From Sphingobium cloacae (GTDB taxonomy: Bacteria > Pseudomonadota > Alphaproteobacteria > Sphingomonadales > Sphingomonadaceae): a DNA stretch of 64,000 bases. Below the pieces are notes generated by a model. That model was not told where the DNA came from, did no database searches, and saw only the letters and a list, made by a program, of their open reading frames with translations. Where the stretch lies: positions 806,001 through 870,000 of the forward strand of contig NZ_AP017655.1 in assembly GCF_002355855.1 (NCBI RefSeq). The letters run 5' to 3'. Within the stretch, counting starts at the first letter, position 1. Every line of letters begins with the position of its first letter. A program made the translations under genes and the position numbers. Of the stretch, positions 25,281-35,700 are shown in pieces.

Positions 25281-27629
25281 ATGACGCCCCTGACCCCGCT
25301 TGCCGCCGTCGTGCTGGGCATCGTGCTGGCGCTTTGGCTGGCCGTGGCGGTCTGGGCGATCATGAACGGCACGCGCATGCGCCGTGAAGGGACGCAGGCG
25401 CAGGGGCAGTTCGACCGGCTTTCGGTCTTGCTGGGGTCCGCTCCGGCCGCGCCGGTCATCATCCATGCCGATGGTCATGTGGAAGCGTCCGACCGGCTCG
25501 CCAAATGGCTGGGCAGGGACCGGGTGCCCGCTTTCCTGTCCGAACTGATCGCGGAAGATGGCGGGCTGGAGCCGGAGGATGCCGCCGCGCTGGGGCGGGA
25601 AATCGGCGCGGCGCAGCGGGCGGGGAAAAGCTTCGCGCTGCCGATTCGGGGCGTGGGATCGGCGCGGCTGCTGCTCGTCCGGGGCGCGCCTGCAGGGCCG
25701 ATGCTGGCGTCGAACGGCGGGGTCGTCCTGTGGATATTCGACGCGACCGACAGCCAGGCGGAAATCGAGACGCTCAAGAGCACGGTCGAACAGCTGCGCG
25801 AGGCGTTGCAGGCCGTGGCGGGGCTGGTGGAGGCCGCGCCCTTCCCGATGTGGCACCGGACGCCGGACATGCGGCTCAGCCTGGTCAATACGGCCTACGT
25901 CCATGCCGTTGATGGAAACAGCGCGCGGGAGGTCATCGAAAGCGGCATCGAACTGGTCGAGACGGTGGGGGGCATCACCCCCCAGAGCGCCGCCGCCGAA
26001 GCCATGGCGGAAGACGCGCCGGTCGCGCGGCTCGTGCCTGCCACCATCGACGGCGAGCGCAGGACCATGCGCGTGGTCGATGTACCGCTGGGCGCGGCGG
26101 GCGTGGCCGGGTTCGCCATGGACCAGCATGAGCTGGAACAGGCGCGGGTCGAGCATCGGCGGCTGGAGGCGGCGCAGCGCGACTTGCTGGACCGGCTGTC
26201 GGCGGGGGTGGCGCGGTTCGGGCCGGATCGGGCGCTGCGCTTCTGGAATCAGCCCTTCATCAGCCTGTTCGGGCTCCATCAGGACAGGTTGACCGACGGC
26301 CCGTTGTTCGAGCGGGTTCTGGATCAGATGCGCGATGCGCGGCGGGTGCCGGAGCATCGGGATTTCCCGGCCTGGCGTTCGGAGCGGCGGGAATGGTTCC
26401 TGTCGCCCGATCCACTGGAGGAAAACTGGCTGCTGGCGGACGGCACGCATCTGCGCGTCTATGCCCAGCCTCTGCCGGACGGCGGGCTGCTGCTGATCTT
26501 CGAGGATCGGACGGAGCAGGTGCAATTGTCGAGCGCGCGCGACACGCTGTTGCGGGTGCGGACGGCGACGTTCGACAATCTGTTCGAATCGATCGGCGTG
26601 TTTTCCTCCGACGGGCGCCTGTCCCTGTGGAACAGCCGGTTCCAGACGACCTGGGGCCTGCCGGAGGAGATGCTGGCGGCTCACCCGCGCATCGACGACC
26701 TGATGCAGGCGGTGCAGTCGCGCCTCGCCAAGCCGCAGCAGGTGAACCTCGTCCGCGAACTGGTGCGCGCGGCCACGCTGGAACGCAAGCAGCGGGTGGG
26801 GCATGTCGGTTTCGCCGATGGTCATATCTTCGAATTCGCGGCCATTCCGCTGCCGGACGGCAATGCGCTCTTCACCATGCTGGACGTGACCGACAGCCGC
26901 CGCGTCGAACAGATATTACGTGACCGTAATGAGGCGCTGGAACAGGCGGACAAGGTGAAGACGGCCTTCGTCGCGAATATGAGCTATGAGTTGCGGACGC
27001 CGCTCACCACCATTTCCGGGTTCGCCGAGATGATGAACGCGGGCTATGCCGGCGACCTCAGCGACACGGCGAAGGATTATGTGGACGGCATCCTCCAGAG
27101 CACGTCGCGGCTTTCGATGATGATCGACAATGTGCTGGACCTGACCCAGGGGGAGGCGGGCACGCTGTCCATCGAACATGCGCCGGTCGATCTGACCGCG
27201 CTGGCGCGGCAAAGCGCGGCGCGGATCGAGCAGGCGGCGGACGCCAAGGGGATCGATCTGGCGGTCGCGTTGCAGGACAGCCTGGGCACGGTGCAGGGCG
27301 ACGCTCGGCGGATCGGGCAGGCGCTGGACCATCTGCTGGAAAATGCGGTGCGCTATTGCGGCAAGGGCGCGCGAGTGCTGCTGCACGGGGATGGCGGGCC
27401 GGACAAGGCGCGGCTGGTGGTGTCGGACAATGGGCCGGGCATCGGAGCGAAGGAGCAGGCGGCGATCTTCGATCCGGCGACGCGGGCCGAGCAGGCACGG
27501 CAGGGCGGGAAGGCCGGCATCGGCCTGCCCCTCGCGAGGCAGTTGACAGAAGCGCATGGCGGCGCGTTCCAGCTTGTGTCCGAGCCGCGACAGGGCACGA
27601 TGGCGGTGATTGAATTGCCCCGTGGCTGA
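25281..27629 (+). CDS. divL: DivL-type sensor kinase with Tyr in place of phosphoacceptor His
   Basis: A 782-residue membrane-anchored kinase homolog. One N-terminal membrane helix (about 7-28), several PAS-like segments (about 50-540), then a DHp domain with FVANMSYELRTPL: Tyr569 stands where histidine kinases have His. The ATP-binding domain is intact (HLLENAVRY N-box, DNGPGI, GKAGIGLPL). This combination, the length and the neighbours match Caulobacter DivL (769 residues, Tyr550), which works with DivK, PleC and CckA in cell-cycle control. Start is ATG 25281 behind GAAGAAGG; ATG 25227 is in frame. Confidence 0.85.
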   Translation: MTPLTPLAAVVLGIVLALWLAVAVWAIMNGTRMRREGTQAQGQFDRLSVLLGSAPAAPVIIHADGHVEASDRLAKWLGRDRVPAFLSELIAEDGGLEPEDAAALGREIGAAQRAGKSFALPIRGVGSARLLLVRGAPAGPMLASNGGVVLWIFDATDSQAEIETLKSTVEQLREALQAVAGLVEAAPFPMWHRTPDMRLSLVNTAYVHAVDGNSAREVIESGIELVETVGGITPQSAAAEAMAEDAPVARLVPATIDGERRTMRVVDVPLGAAGVAGFAMDQHELEQARVEHRRLEAAQRDLLDRLSAGVARFGPDRALRFWNQPFISLFGLHQDRLTDGPLFERVLDQMRDARRVPEHRDFPAWRSERREWFLSPDPLEENWLLADGTHLRVYAQPLPDGGLLLIFEDRTEQVQLSSARDTLLRVRTATFDNLFESIGVFSSDGRLSLWNSRFQTTWGLPEEMLAAHPRIDDLMQAVQSRLAKPQQVNLVRELVRAATLERKQRVGHVGFADGHIFEFAAIPLPDGNALFTMLDVTDSRRVEQILRDRNEALEQADKVKTAFVANMSYELRTPLTTISGFAEMMNAGYAGDLSDTAKDYVDGILQSTSRLSMMIDNVLDLTQGEAGTLSIEHAPVDLTALARQSAARIEQAADAKGIDLAVALQDSLGTVQGDARRIGQALDHLLENAVRYCGKGARVLLHGDGGPDKARLVVSDNGPGIGAKEQAAIFDPATRAEQARQGGKAGIGLPLARQLTEAHGGAFQLVSEPRQGTMAVIELPRG

Positions 27630-27636
27630 GGATGTC

Positions 27637-28080
27637 ATGATCCTGTCCGGCGAGGAAGCGATGCTGGACCTGGGGCGCGCCCTGGCCGGACATGTCCGCA
27701 TCGGGGACGTGATCGCGCTGGAAGGCGGGCTGGGCGCGGGCAAGACGACCCTGACGCGCGGGCTGTTGGAGGCGTTGGGACTGGAAGGGGAAGCGCCCAG
27801 CCCGAGTTTCGCGCTGGTTCAGCCCTATGACGTGCCCGAAGTGCGGTTGCCGGTGACGCATGTCGACCTTTATCGGATCGACGATCCCGCCGAGATCGCG
27901 GAGCTGGCGCTGGACGATTATCTGATGGACAGCCTGCTCGTCATCGAATGGCCGGAGCGGCTGGGGGATGCGCTGTGGCGCCATGCGCTGCGGTTGCGCA
28001 TAGATATCGCACCGGGCGGCGGTCGGCGCTTGACAGCGGAACTTCCCGAAGATTGGAAAGAGCGATGGCCACAGATATGA
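27637..28080 (+). CDS. tsaE: tRNA threonylcarbamoyladenosine biosynthesis ATPase TsaE
   Basis: A 147-residue P-loop ATPase that acts with TsaB and TsaD to make t6A at position 37 of ANN-decoding tRNAs. Walker A is GGLGAGKTTLTRGL; PSPSFALVQPY and HVDLYRID are family motifs, and VIEWPERLG is the Walker B region. ATG 27637 has GAGG five bases upstream; in-frame GTG 27622 and TTG 27610 overlap divL and are less likely. It overlaps the amgK start by 16 bases. Confidence 0.93.
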   Translation: MILSGEEAMLDLGRALAGHVRIGDVIALEGGLGAGKTTLTRGLLEALGLEGEAPSPSFALVQPYDVPEVRLPVTHVDLYRIDDPAEIAELALDDYLMDSLLVIEWPERLGDALWRHALRLRIDIAPGGGRRLTAELPEDWKERWPQI

Positions 28081-29063
28081 TCCCGCCCGCCGCCGTTCCC
28101 GATTTCCTGATGCGCGCGGGATGGGGGAATGCGGCGATCGTTCCTTTGGCGGGCGACGCGTCGTTCCGGCGCTATTTCCGGGTGGTCGATGGGTCGCGCA
28201 GGGCGGTGCTGATGGACGCGCCGCCGCCGCATGAAGACCCGCGCCCGTTCATCGCCATAGCGGAGCATCTGCTGGGACAGGGCTTTGCGGCTCCGGCCAT
28301 CTATGCCCGCGACCTGGAGGAAGGACTGGTCCTGCTGGAGGATTTCGGCGACCGGCGGGTCAAGGAATTTGTGGAGGACCATCCCGATCAGGAAGGGGAG
28401 GTCTATTCGCGCGCCATCCAGTTGCTGGCGGATTTGCATGGGCGTCGGGCGGCGGAGCTTCCGCCCTATGATCGCGCCGTTTATCAGCGCGAGGCAGGTC
28501 TGCTGACGGAATGGTATTGTCCGGCGGCGGGGATTGATGTGGACGCGGAAGCCTATATCCGGGCGTGGGATGTGGTTCTGCCGTTGGTCGAACAGTCGGC
28601 CAGTCCGGCCGTGACGGTGCTGCGCGATTATCATGCGGAAAATATCATGCTGATCGACCGCCCGGCGATGCATGGGCTGGGCCTCCTCGATTTTCAGGAC
28701 GCGCTGGCGGGGCATCCGGCCTATGATCTGGTGTCGCTGTTGCAGGATGCGCGGCGCGACGTGTCGCCGGAGATGGAGGCGGCGATGCTGGCGCTTTACC
28801 GGGAGATGGCTTCTCCGCCCGCCGATTTCGATGCCGCCTATGCGGTGCTGGGGGCACAGCGCAACGCGAAGATCATCGGCATCTTCACGCGCCTGTGGAA
28901 GCGGGACGGGAAGCCGCGCTACCTGTCGTTCCTGCCGCGCATGTGGGGATTGCTGGAGCGGGATCTGGCGCATCCGGCGCTGGCGCCCGTCGCCGAGTGG
29001 TTCGCGGCGAATATTCCGGGGGAGAAGCGGCACGACGCGCTGGCGGAGTTCGCGCCCGCATGA
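28065..29063 (+). CDS. amgK: AmgK-like anomeric sugar kinase (aminoglycoside phosphotransferase fold)
   Basis: A 332-residue kinase of the APH fold. LAGDASFRRYFRV binds the phosphate region, LLEDFGDRR is the hinge, and VTVLRDYHAENIMLI and GLLDFQDALAGHPAYDL carry the catalytic Asp and the metal-binding Asp. With murU directly downstream it fits AmgK, which phosphorylates N-acetylmuramate and N-acetylglucosamine at C1 in peptidoglycan recycling. ATG 28065 follows GGAAAGAG and overlaps tsaE; ATG 28077 is an alternative. It overlaps murU by ATGA. Confidence 0.87.
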   Translation: MATDMIPPAAVPDFLMRAGWGNAAIVPLAGDASFRRYFRVVDGSRRAVLMDAPPPHEDPRPFIAIAEHLLGQGFAAPAIYARDLEEGLVLLEDFGDRRVKEFVEDHPDQEGEVYSRAIQLLADLHGRRAAELPPYDRAVYQREAGLLTEWYCPAAGIDVDAEAYIRAWDVVLPLVEQSASPAVTVLRDYHAENIMLIDRPAMHGLGLLDFQDALAGHPAYDLVSLLQDARRDVSPEMEAAMLALYREMASPPADFDAAYAVLGAQRNAKIIGIFTRLWKRDGKPRYLSFLPRMWGLLERDLAHPALAPVAEWFAANIPGEKRHDALAEFAPA

Positions 29064-29770
29064 TCGATACCGCGATGCTGATGGCGGCGGGACTGGGCAA
29101 GCGGATGCGGCCCCTGACCGCGACCCGGCCCAAGCCATTGGTGAAGGTGGCGGGGCAGCCGTTGATGGATCATGCCTTGGATCGGCTGGAGGCGGGCGGC
29201 ATCCGCAAGGTCGTGGTGAACGTCCATTATCTCGCCGATACGGTCGAGGCGCATCTGCGCGCGCGGCGGAGCGAGGCGGAGTTCCTGATTTCCGATGAGC
29301 GCGCCCTGCTGCTGGAAACGGGCGGGGGGTTGATGAAGGCGAGGTCCCTGCTGGGGGACAAGCCGTTCATCTGCGCCAATAGCGACAATCTGTGGATCGA
29401 CGGGCCGCAGGAGACGCTGGGGGCGATGCAGGCGATCTGGGACCCCGCGCGGATGGATGCGCTGCTGCTGCTGGTGCCGCTGGCGCGGGCGCACTGCCAT
29501 GGCGGACCGGGGGATTTTCACATGGATGCGATGGGGCAGCTGACGCGGCGCAAGCCCGCCCATGTCGCGCCCTTCGTGTTTACGGGGGTTCAGATCATGT
29601 CGCCCGCGCTGCTGGCCGATCCGCCTTCGGACGTGTTTTCGACCAACGTCTTCTGGAACCGGGCCATGGAGGCGGGACGGCTCTATGGCGTCTCGCATCA
29701 GGGATTGTGGTTCGACGTGGGCACACCGCGCGCGATACCCGTGGTGGAATCCATGCTGAGCCATGGGTGA
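29060..29770 (+). CDS. murU: N-acetylmuramate 1-phosphate uridylyltransferase MurU-like
   Basis: A 236-residue nucleotidyltransferase. LMAAGLGKRMRPLTATRPKP is the signature NTP-binding loop with catalytic Arg and Lys. ICANSDNLWID corresponds to the metal-binding Asp region, and GLWFDVGTPRA near the C-terminus supplies the second metal ligand. Paired with amgK it would convert MurNAc-1-phosphate to UDP-MurNAc, a salvage route that bypasses de novo MurA/MurB synthesis. It starts within the amgK stop (ATGA) and itself overlaps addB. Confidence 0.88.
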   Translation: MIDTAMLMAAGLGKRMRPLTATRPKPLVKVAGQPLMDHALDRLEAGGIRKVVVNVHYLADTVEAHLRARRSEAEFLISDERALLLETGGGLMKARSLLGDKPFICANSDNLWIDGPQETLGAMQAIWDPARMDALLLLVPLARAHCHGGPGDFHMDAMGQLTRRKPAHVAPFVFTGVQIMSPALLADPPSDVFSTNVFWNRAMEAGRLYGVSHQGLWFDVGTPRAIPVVESMLSHG

Positions 29771-32738
29771 GCGCAGCCGTCCCGCCCTGTTCAACATACC
29801 CGCGCACCGTTCCTTTGCCGATGCGCTGGTCACGGGCATATTGGCGCAGCATGGCGACGATCCGCTGACGCTGGCGCAGGGCATGGTCCTGCTGCCGAGC
29901 AACAGGGCGATCCGGGCGATCAGCGATGCCTTCGTGCGGAAATCGGGCGGCGGGTTGCTGCTGCCCCGGCTGGTGGCGCTGGGCGATGCGGAACTGGGCG
30001 AGCAGGTTGGCGGGGCGCTCGATCCGATGGGGGAACAGAATGCCATTCCGCCCGCCATAGGGGCGATGCAGCGGCAGATGATCCTGGCGCGGCTGGTTCA
30101 GCAGGCGTCGCCCCGGCCGGTGGATGCGGGACAGGCGCTTCAGCTGGGGCAGGCTTTGGGAGCGGTCCTGGACCAGATGCAGGTGGAGCGGCTGCCCGTC
30201 ACGGCGCTGCGCGACATCCAGCTTTCCGATGCGCTGTCGGCGCATTGGCAGAGATCGCTCGACCTTTTCTCGATCCTTCTGGACCGCTGGCCGCGGGAGT
30301 TGGAGCGGCTGGGCTGTATCGACCTTGCCGAGCGGAGGAACCGGCTGTTCGACCGCGTTGCGGCGCGGTGGAAGGAAAGCCCGCCGGGACATTTCGTCGT
30401 CGTGGCGGGGGTGTCCACGGCGGCCCCGGCCATTGCGGGGCTGTTGCGGCGCATTGCGATCATGCCGGGCGGGTCGGTGGTGTTCGCGGGCCTGGATCAG
30501 CATATGGACGCGGACGCGTGGGAGGCGATCGGGCCTTTCGATCCCGATCCGGTGAGCGGGCGCGCCCCCGCCGGGCATGAAACACATCCCCAATATGGGC
30601 TGAAGCGGCTGCTCGACCGGATGAGCGCGACACGCGACGATGTGGCGCAATGGCGGTGGGGAAGCGAGCATGATGCGCGGGCGGTGCGGGGGCGCAATAT
30701 CTCCAACGCGATGCTGCCGCCGCGCCTGACGACACGCTGGCGGGATTTGAAGACGGCGGATCGCTCGCTGGCGGGCGTGGAGGCGTTGGAGGTCGCCACC
30801 CCCGGCGAGGAAGCGCAGGCCATCGCCATCGCCTTGCGCGAGGCGTTGGAGACCAAGGGTAGGACAGCGGCGCTGGTGACGCCCGACCGGCAACTGGCGA
30901 CCCGCGTGTCGGCGCATCTGAGACGCTGGAATATCGAGGCGGACGATTCCGCCGGCCAGCCGCTTTCCCGCCTGCCGCCCGGCACATTGCTGATCGCGAT
31001 GGCGCAGGCGGTGGCGGAACGCTTTGCGCCGGTGGCATTGCTGGCCCTGCTCAAGCATCCGCTGGTGATGCGGGGCGAGGATCGCTTGCCATGGCTGGAG
31101 CAGGTGCGCGGGCTGGACCTGTTGTTGCGCGGTCCCCGGCCGCAGGCGGGGTTGCAGGGAGTGGACCTTCTGCTGGCTCCACCGGAGGGAGAGGATCGGC
31201 AGAGGGACTTGCGGGCGCGCATCGGGGCGTGGTGGCCACAGGCGCGGGCGCTGCTGGTGCCGCTGGAGGCAGCCTTTGCCGGGGCGCCCGATCTGGCCGC
31301 GCAACTGGCGGCCGTGCGGGAGCAGGCGGGATTGCTGTCGCGCGAGGCGGTCTGGGCGGGGCATCAGGGACGCGCCGCCGCCGATCTGTTCGCGGAGATG
31401 GAGGAATTTGCGGGCGATGGACCACGCGAGACCGATGTTCGTTCACTGCCCCTATTGCTGGATCATATGCTGGGTGGGGTCGCCGTGCGTCCGCCGCAAG
31501 GGGGGCACCCCCGCATCGCCATATTGGGGCTGATCGAAGCGCGGCTGATGCAGGCGGACTTCATGGTTCTGGGCGGCCTCAACGAGGGGGTGTGGCCGGG
31601 GATGCCCGCGCCCGATCCTTGGCTCGCGCCCAGCATCCGCAAGGAATTGGGGCTGCCGGGGCTGGAGACGCGCATCGGGCTGGCGGCGCATGATCTGGCG
31701 AGCGGGCTGGGCGCTCCGCAGGTTCTCATCACGCGGGCCCGGCGGGGGGCCGGAGGCCCGGCGGTGGCTTCGCGGTTCTGGCTACGGTTGAAGGCGATGG
31801 CCGGGCCGCAATGGAAATCGGCGGAGCGCTATGCCGATCTGGCCCGGAATATCGACCGGCCCACGCTCTTCGCGCCCGCCGAACGGCCAAGACCCGCTCC
31901 GGCGGTGTCCGCCCGGCCCAAGCTGGTGCCCGTCACCGATGTCGACCGGCTGAAGGCCGATCCCTATGCCTTCTATGCGCGGCGTATCCTTCGGCTGTCC
32001 CGGCTCGATCCGGTGGATGCCGATGCGGGGCCCGCCTGGCGCGGAACGGCGGTGCATGAAATCCTGCAACGCTGGGCGGAAGCAGGGACGCTCGATCCCA
32101 CCGATCTGGAAAGCCGGGCGAGGACGATGTTCGAGCAGCCGGAGGTGCATCCGCTGCTGCGCGCCCTGTGGCAGCCGCGCCTGATGGAAGCCGTTCGCTG
32201 GATCGCGGCACAGGTGGTCAGGGACCGGGCGGACGGGCGCTCCATATTGGCGGTCGAGAGCGACGGCAGGACGGAAATCTCCGGCATCGTCCTGACCGGG
32301 AAAGCCGACCGCATCGACCGGATGCCGGATGGAACGCTGGCCATCGTCGACTACAAGACGGGCAAGCCGCCGAGCGCGAAACAGGTGAAGGCGGGCTTTG
32401 CGCTGCAACTGGGGCTGCTGGGGCTGATCGCCGAGCATGGCGGCTTTCCGGGCATCGAAGGACGGCAGATGGCGGGAAGCTTCGAATATTGGTCGCTGGC
32501 CAAGAAGGGTGATGCTTTCGGCTATCGGGAAAGCCCGGTCGATCCGCTGGGCAAGCGGGACAAGATCGTGACGGCCGATTTCACCAGCCATGTCTACGAC
32601 CTGTTCGAGCAGACGGCGGCGGACTATCTGAACGGGACCAAGCCTTTCGAGGCGCAGGTCAATCCCGAAGTCGCCAATTACGGCGATTATGACCAGCTCA
32701 TGCGGCTGGAGGAATGGTATGGCCGCGACGATGGCTAG
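29763..32738 (+). CDS. addB: Double-strand break repair protein AddB
   Basis: A 991-residue subunit of the AddAB helicase-nuclease that processes broken DNA ends for RecA, the alphaproteobacterial counterpart of RecBCD. The inactivated helicase-like part fills most of the protein (VLLPSNRAIRAI near 47, VLGGLNEGVWPGMPAPDPWL near 610). A PD-(D/E)xK nuclease lies at the C-terminus: GTAVHEILQRW and LAIVDYKTGKPPS hold the catalytic Asp and Lys. It overlaps murU at the start and addA at the end. Confidence 0.95.
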   Translation: MGERSRPALFNIPAHRSFADALVTGILAQHGDDPLTLAQGMVLLPSNRAIRAISDAFVRKSGGGLLLPRLVALGDAELGEQVGGALDPMGEQNAIPPAIGAMQRQMILARLVQQASPRPVDAGQALQLGQALGAVLDQMQVERLPVTALRDIQLSDALSAHWQRSLDLFSILLDRWPRELERLGCIDLAERRNRLFDRVAARWKESPPGHFVVVAGVSTAAPAIAGLLRRIAIMPGGSVVFAGLDQHMDADAWEAIGPFDPDPVSGRAPAGHETHPQYGLKRLLDRMSATRDDVAQWRWGSEHDARAVRGRNISNAMLPPRLTTRWRDLKTADRSLAGVEALEVATPGEEAQAIAIALREALETKGRTAALVTPDRQLATRVSAHLRRWNIEADDSAGQPLSRLPPGTLLIAMAQAVAERFAPVALLALLKHPLVMRGEDRLPWLEQVRGLDLLLRGPRPQAGLQGVDLLLAPPEGEDRQRDLRARIGAWWPQARALLVPLEAAFAGAPDLAAQLAAVREQAGLLSREAVWAGHQGRAAADLFAEMEEFAGDGPRETDVRSLPLLLDHMLGGVAVRPPQGGHPRIAILGLIEARLMQADFMVLGGLNEGVWPGMPAPDPWLAPSIRKELGLPGLETRIGLAAHDLASGLGAPQVLITRARRGAGGPAVASRFWLRLKAMAGPQWKSAERYADLARNIDRPTLFAPAERPRPAPAVSARPKLVPVTDVDRLKADPYAFYARRILRLSRLDPVDADAGPAWRGTAVHEILQRWAEAGTLDPTDLESRARTMFEQPEVHPLLRALWQPRLMEAVRWIAAQVVRDRADGRSILAVESDGRTEISGIVLTGKADRIDRMPDGTLAIVDYKTGKPPSAKQVKAGFALQLGLLGLIAEHGGFPGIEGRQMAGSFEYWSLAKKGDAFGYRESPVDPLGKRDKIVTADFTSHVYDLFEQTAADYLNGTKPFEAQVNPEVANYGDYDQLMRLEEWYGRDDG

Positions 32739-35700
32739 GAAGGCCGATCCGCTTCAACCGCTCGCCGGGGAGCAGGCGCTGGCGGCGGCGCCGGATGCGC
32801 ATGTGTGGCTGTCGGCGTCGGCGGGCACGGGCAAGACCCATGTGCTGACGGCGCGGGTTTTCCGCCTGCTGCTGCAAGGCGTGCGGCCGGAGAATATCCT
32901 CTGCCTCACCTTCACCAAGGCCGGTGCCGCCGAAATGGCGGATCGCATTCATGATAGGCTCGCGGCCTGGGTGCAGATGGAGGAAAGCGCCCTTTTCAAC
33001 GATCTGGAGGCGCTGGGCGAGGAGCCTGGTCCCGAGATGCGGGATCGTGCGCGCCGCCTGTTCGCGGAGGTACTGGAATCGACCGGCGGCGGGCTGCGGA
33101 TTCAGACGATCCATGGTTTTTGCCAGCAATTGCTGACGTCCTTCCCCCTGGAGGCGGGGCTGGCGCCCGGTTTCCGGCCTCTGGACCAGCGGGAGCAGTC
33201 GGCGCTGGCACGACAGGTTCTGGCCGATCTGGCCGTGGAGGCGGACGAGAAGGCGGATGGGATGCTGACCTCCGCCTTGCAGGCGCTCAGCCTGCGTTTG
33301 GGGGAAGCCGGAGCCGAGCAGTTCCTGCTGCGGAGCGCGGCGCGGCTGGATGATCTCAATGCGCTGGCGGAGGATATCGGTCCGTGGTTGCGGGGTGAAC
33401 TGGGGCTGCCGGAGGGCGACGTCGATGACTGGCTGGCGCGGCAATGCGACGATGCGGTTTTCGACATGCGGGCGCTGGGGGCCATTGCCCAGGCCAATGC
33501 GGATTGGGCGACGGGGCGCGCTTTGGAGCGTTGCGACCGGATTGCGCGATGGCGGGCGCTGGCGCCGGCGGAGCGGGCGGCGGCGTTGCGCGATCTTCAT
33601 GGCGCATGGGCGAAGGCGGATGGTGACATTATTTCCGCGAAGGGCTGGGTGCCGCCGGTCGACGGCTATCTGGAGACGGCGGCGCGCTTGCATGGGCGGT
33701 GCGCGGAACTGATCGGCGTCAAGGTGCTGGCGGACTATGCCGAATTGCTTGCAAAGGCCTTGCACGCCGGACGGGCCTATGCCCGCGCTTATGCCAGGGC
33801 GAAGGAGATTGCGGCGGCGGTGGATTTCGACGACCTGATCGCCCGTACCGCTGCGCTGCTGCAACAAGACGGGATCGCGGACTGGATACGGTACAAGCTG
33901 GACCAGCGCGTCGATCATATCCTGGTCGATGAAGCGCAGGACACCAATGTCATCCAGTGGCAGATCATCGGCGCGCTGGCGGCGGAGTTCTTCGCGGGCG
34001 AGGGTGCCAAGGGCGACCGGGTCCGCACCATCTTCACGGTCGGGGATTTCAAGCAGGCGATCTTCGGCTTTCAGGGGACCAGCCCCTTTGCCTTCGCTGC
34101 CGCGCGAAAGGCTTTCCAAGGACATGCGGAGGATGTGGCGCACCCCTTCCACAACCTGTCGCTCGACCGCAGTTTCCGGTCCACGCCCGCGATATTGGAC
34201 GTGGTGGACCGCACCATCGCCACTTTGCAGGCTGAACGGCTGGGACTGGAGGACGAGGATGTGCGTCATGTCAGCGCCCATCGCTTTCCGGGCGAGGTGC
34301 TGTTGTGGAAGCCCATCGTCGCGGGCCTGAGCGACGATGCCGAAGGGGAGGAGGACTGGGCCGCCGATCAGGAGCGGGTGCTCGCGGCCCGGATCGCGCG
34401 GCAGATCCGGCAATGGCTGGACGACGGACTGATGCTGGAAAGCAAGGGGCGGCCCCTGCGTCCGGGCGACATCATGATCCTGGTCCGCCGCCGTAGCGAA
34501 CTGGCGCGGCTGATCGTGGCCCGGCTCTATGAGGAGAAGGTGGCGGTCGCGGGAATCGACCGGCTGCGGTTGAACTCCCCACTGGCCGTGCGCGATCTGC
34601 TGGCGGCGCTGCGCTTTGCGGTGCAGCCGGAGGATGAACTGAATCTGGCGTCGCTGCTCGTTTCTCCCCTGATCGGCTGGAGTCAGGATGAATTGATGGC
34701 TCGGCTGATCGGACGGGATCGGAGGGTGGGATTGTGGCGTCATCTGACCGCGACGCTCGACGACGACCTGATCCGGCCCTTACGCGATTTGCTGGCAGGC
34801 GCGGATTTCACGACGCCTTATCGCTATCTGGAAGCGATCCTTTCCGGGCCGATGGATGGGCGGCGGCGGCTGATCGAGCGATTGGGCGCGGAAGCCGCCG
34901 ATCCGATAGAGGAATTGCTGAACGCGGCACTGGCGTTCGAGATGGACGATTATCCATCGCTGCAACGCTTCATCGACTGGTTCGATCGGGGCGAGGTGGA
35001 GATCGTTCGCGACGCCGCCGCTCAGGGCGATGCCCTGCGCCTGCTCACGGTCCACGGGGCGAAGGGTTTGCAGGCGCCTGTCGTCATCCTGGCCGATGCC
35101 TGCCTCGATCCGGATGCCGGGAACAGGGCGGACACGCTGCAATGGAATGGCCTGCCGATCCTGCCGCCTCGCAAGGAGGAACGGAAGGGGCCGATCGGGC
35201 AGGTGGCCGAGGACGCCGTCTCCGCTGATCGGGAGGAGCATTGGCGGCTGCTTTATGTGGCTTTGACCCGTGCGGAGGAGCGGCTGGTGGTGGCCGGGTC
35301 GCTCGGGCCGCGCGCGAAGGGAGAGGTGAAGGCCGAAAGCTGGTTTGGCGCGGTAGAGAATGCGCTGATCTCGCTGGAGGCGGAGTGGGAGGCCGATCCG
35401 CTATGGGGCGCAACGCGGCGTTGGCGCGGCAGGGAAACGCTGCCGCCCAGACCCTTGCAGGCGGTCGATGAGGAGAAGAAAGCGATTGCCGACGAGCCGC
35501 CGGACTGGCTGCATCGGCCCGCGCCGGTCGAGGCGCGTCCGCCGCGCCCGCTCGCGCCTTCCGCGTCGGTGGAGGATGACATGCCCTATCCGCCGCCCAG
35601 TCCGGCCATGCGGGCGGCCGCGGAAAGAGGGCGATGGCTCCATGCCCTGTTCCAGCGGCTTCCCGATATCGCGCCCGAAAAACGCCGCGAAAGCGCGGAG

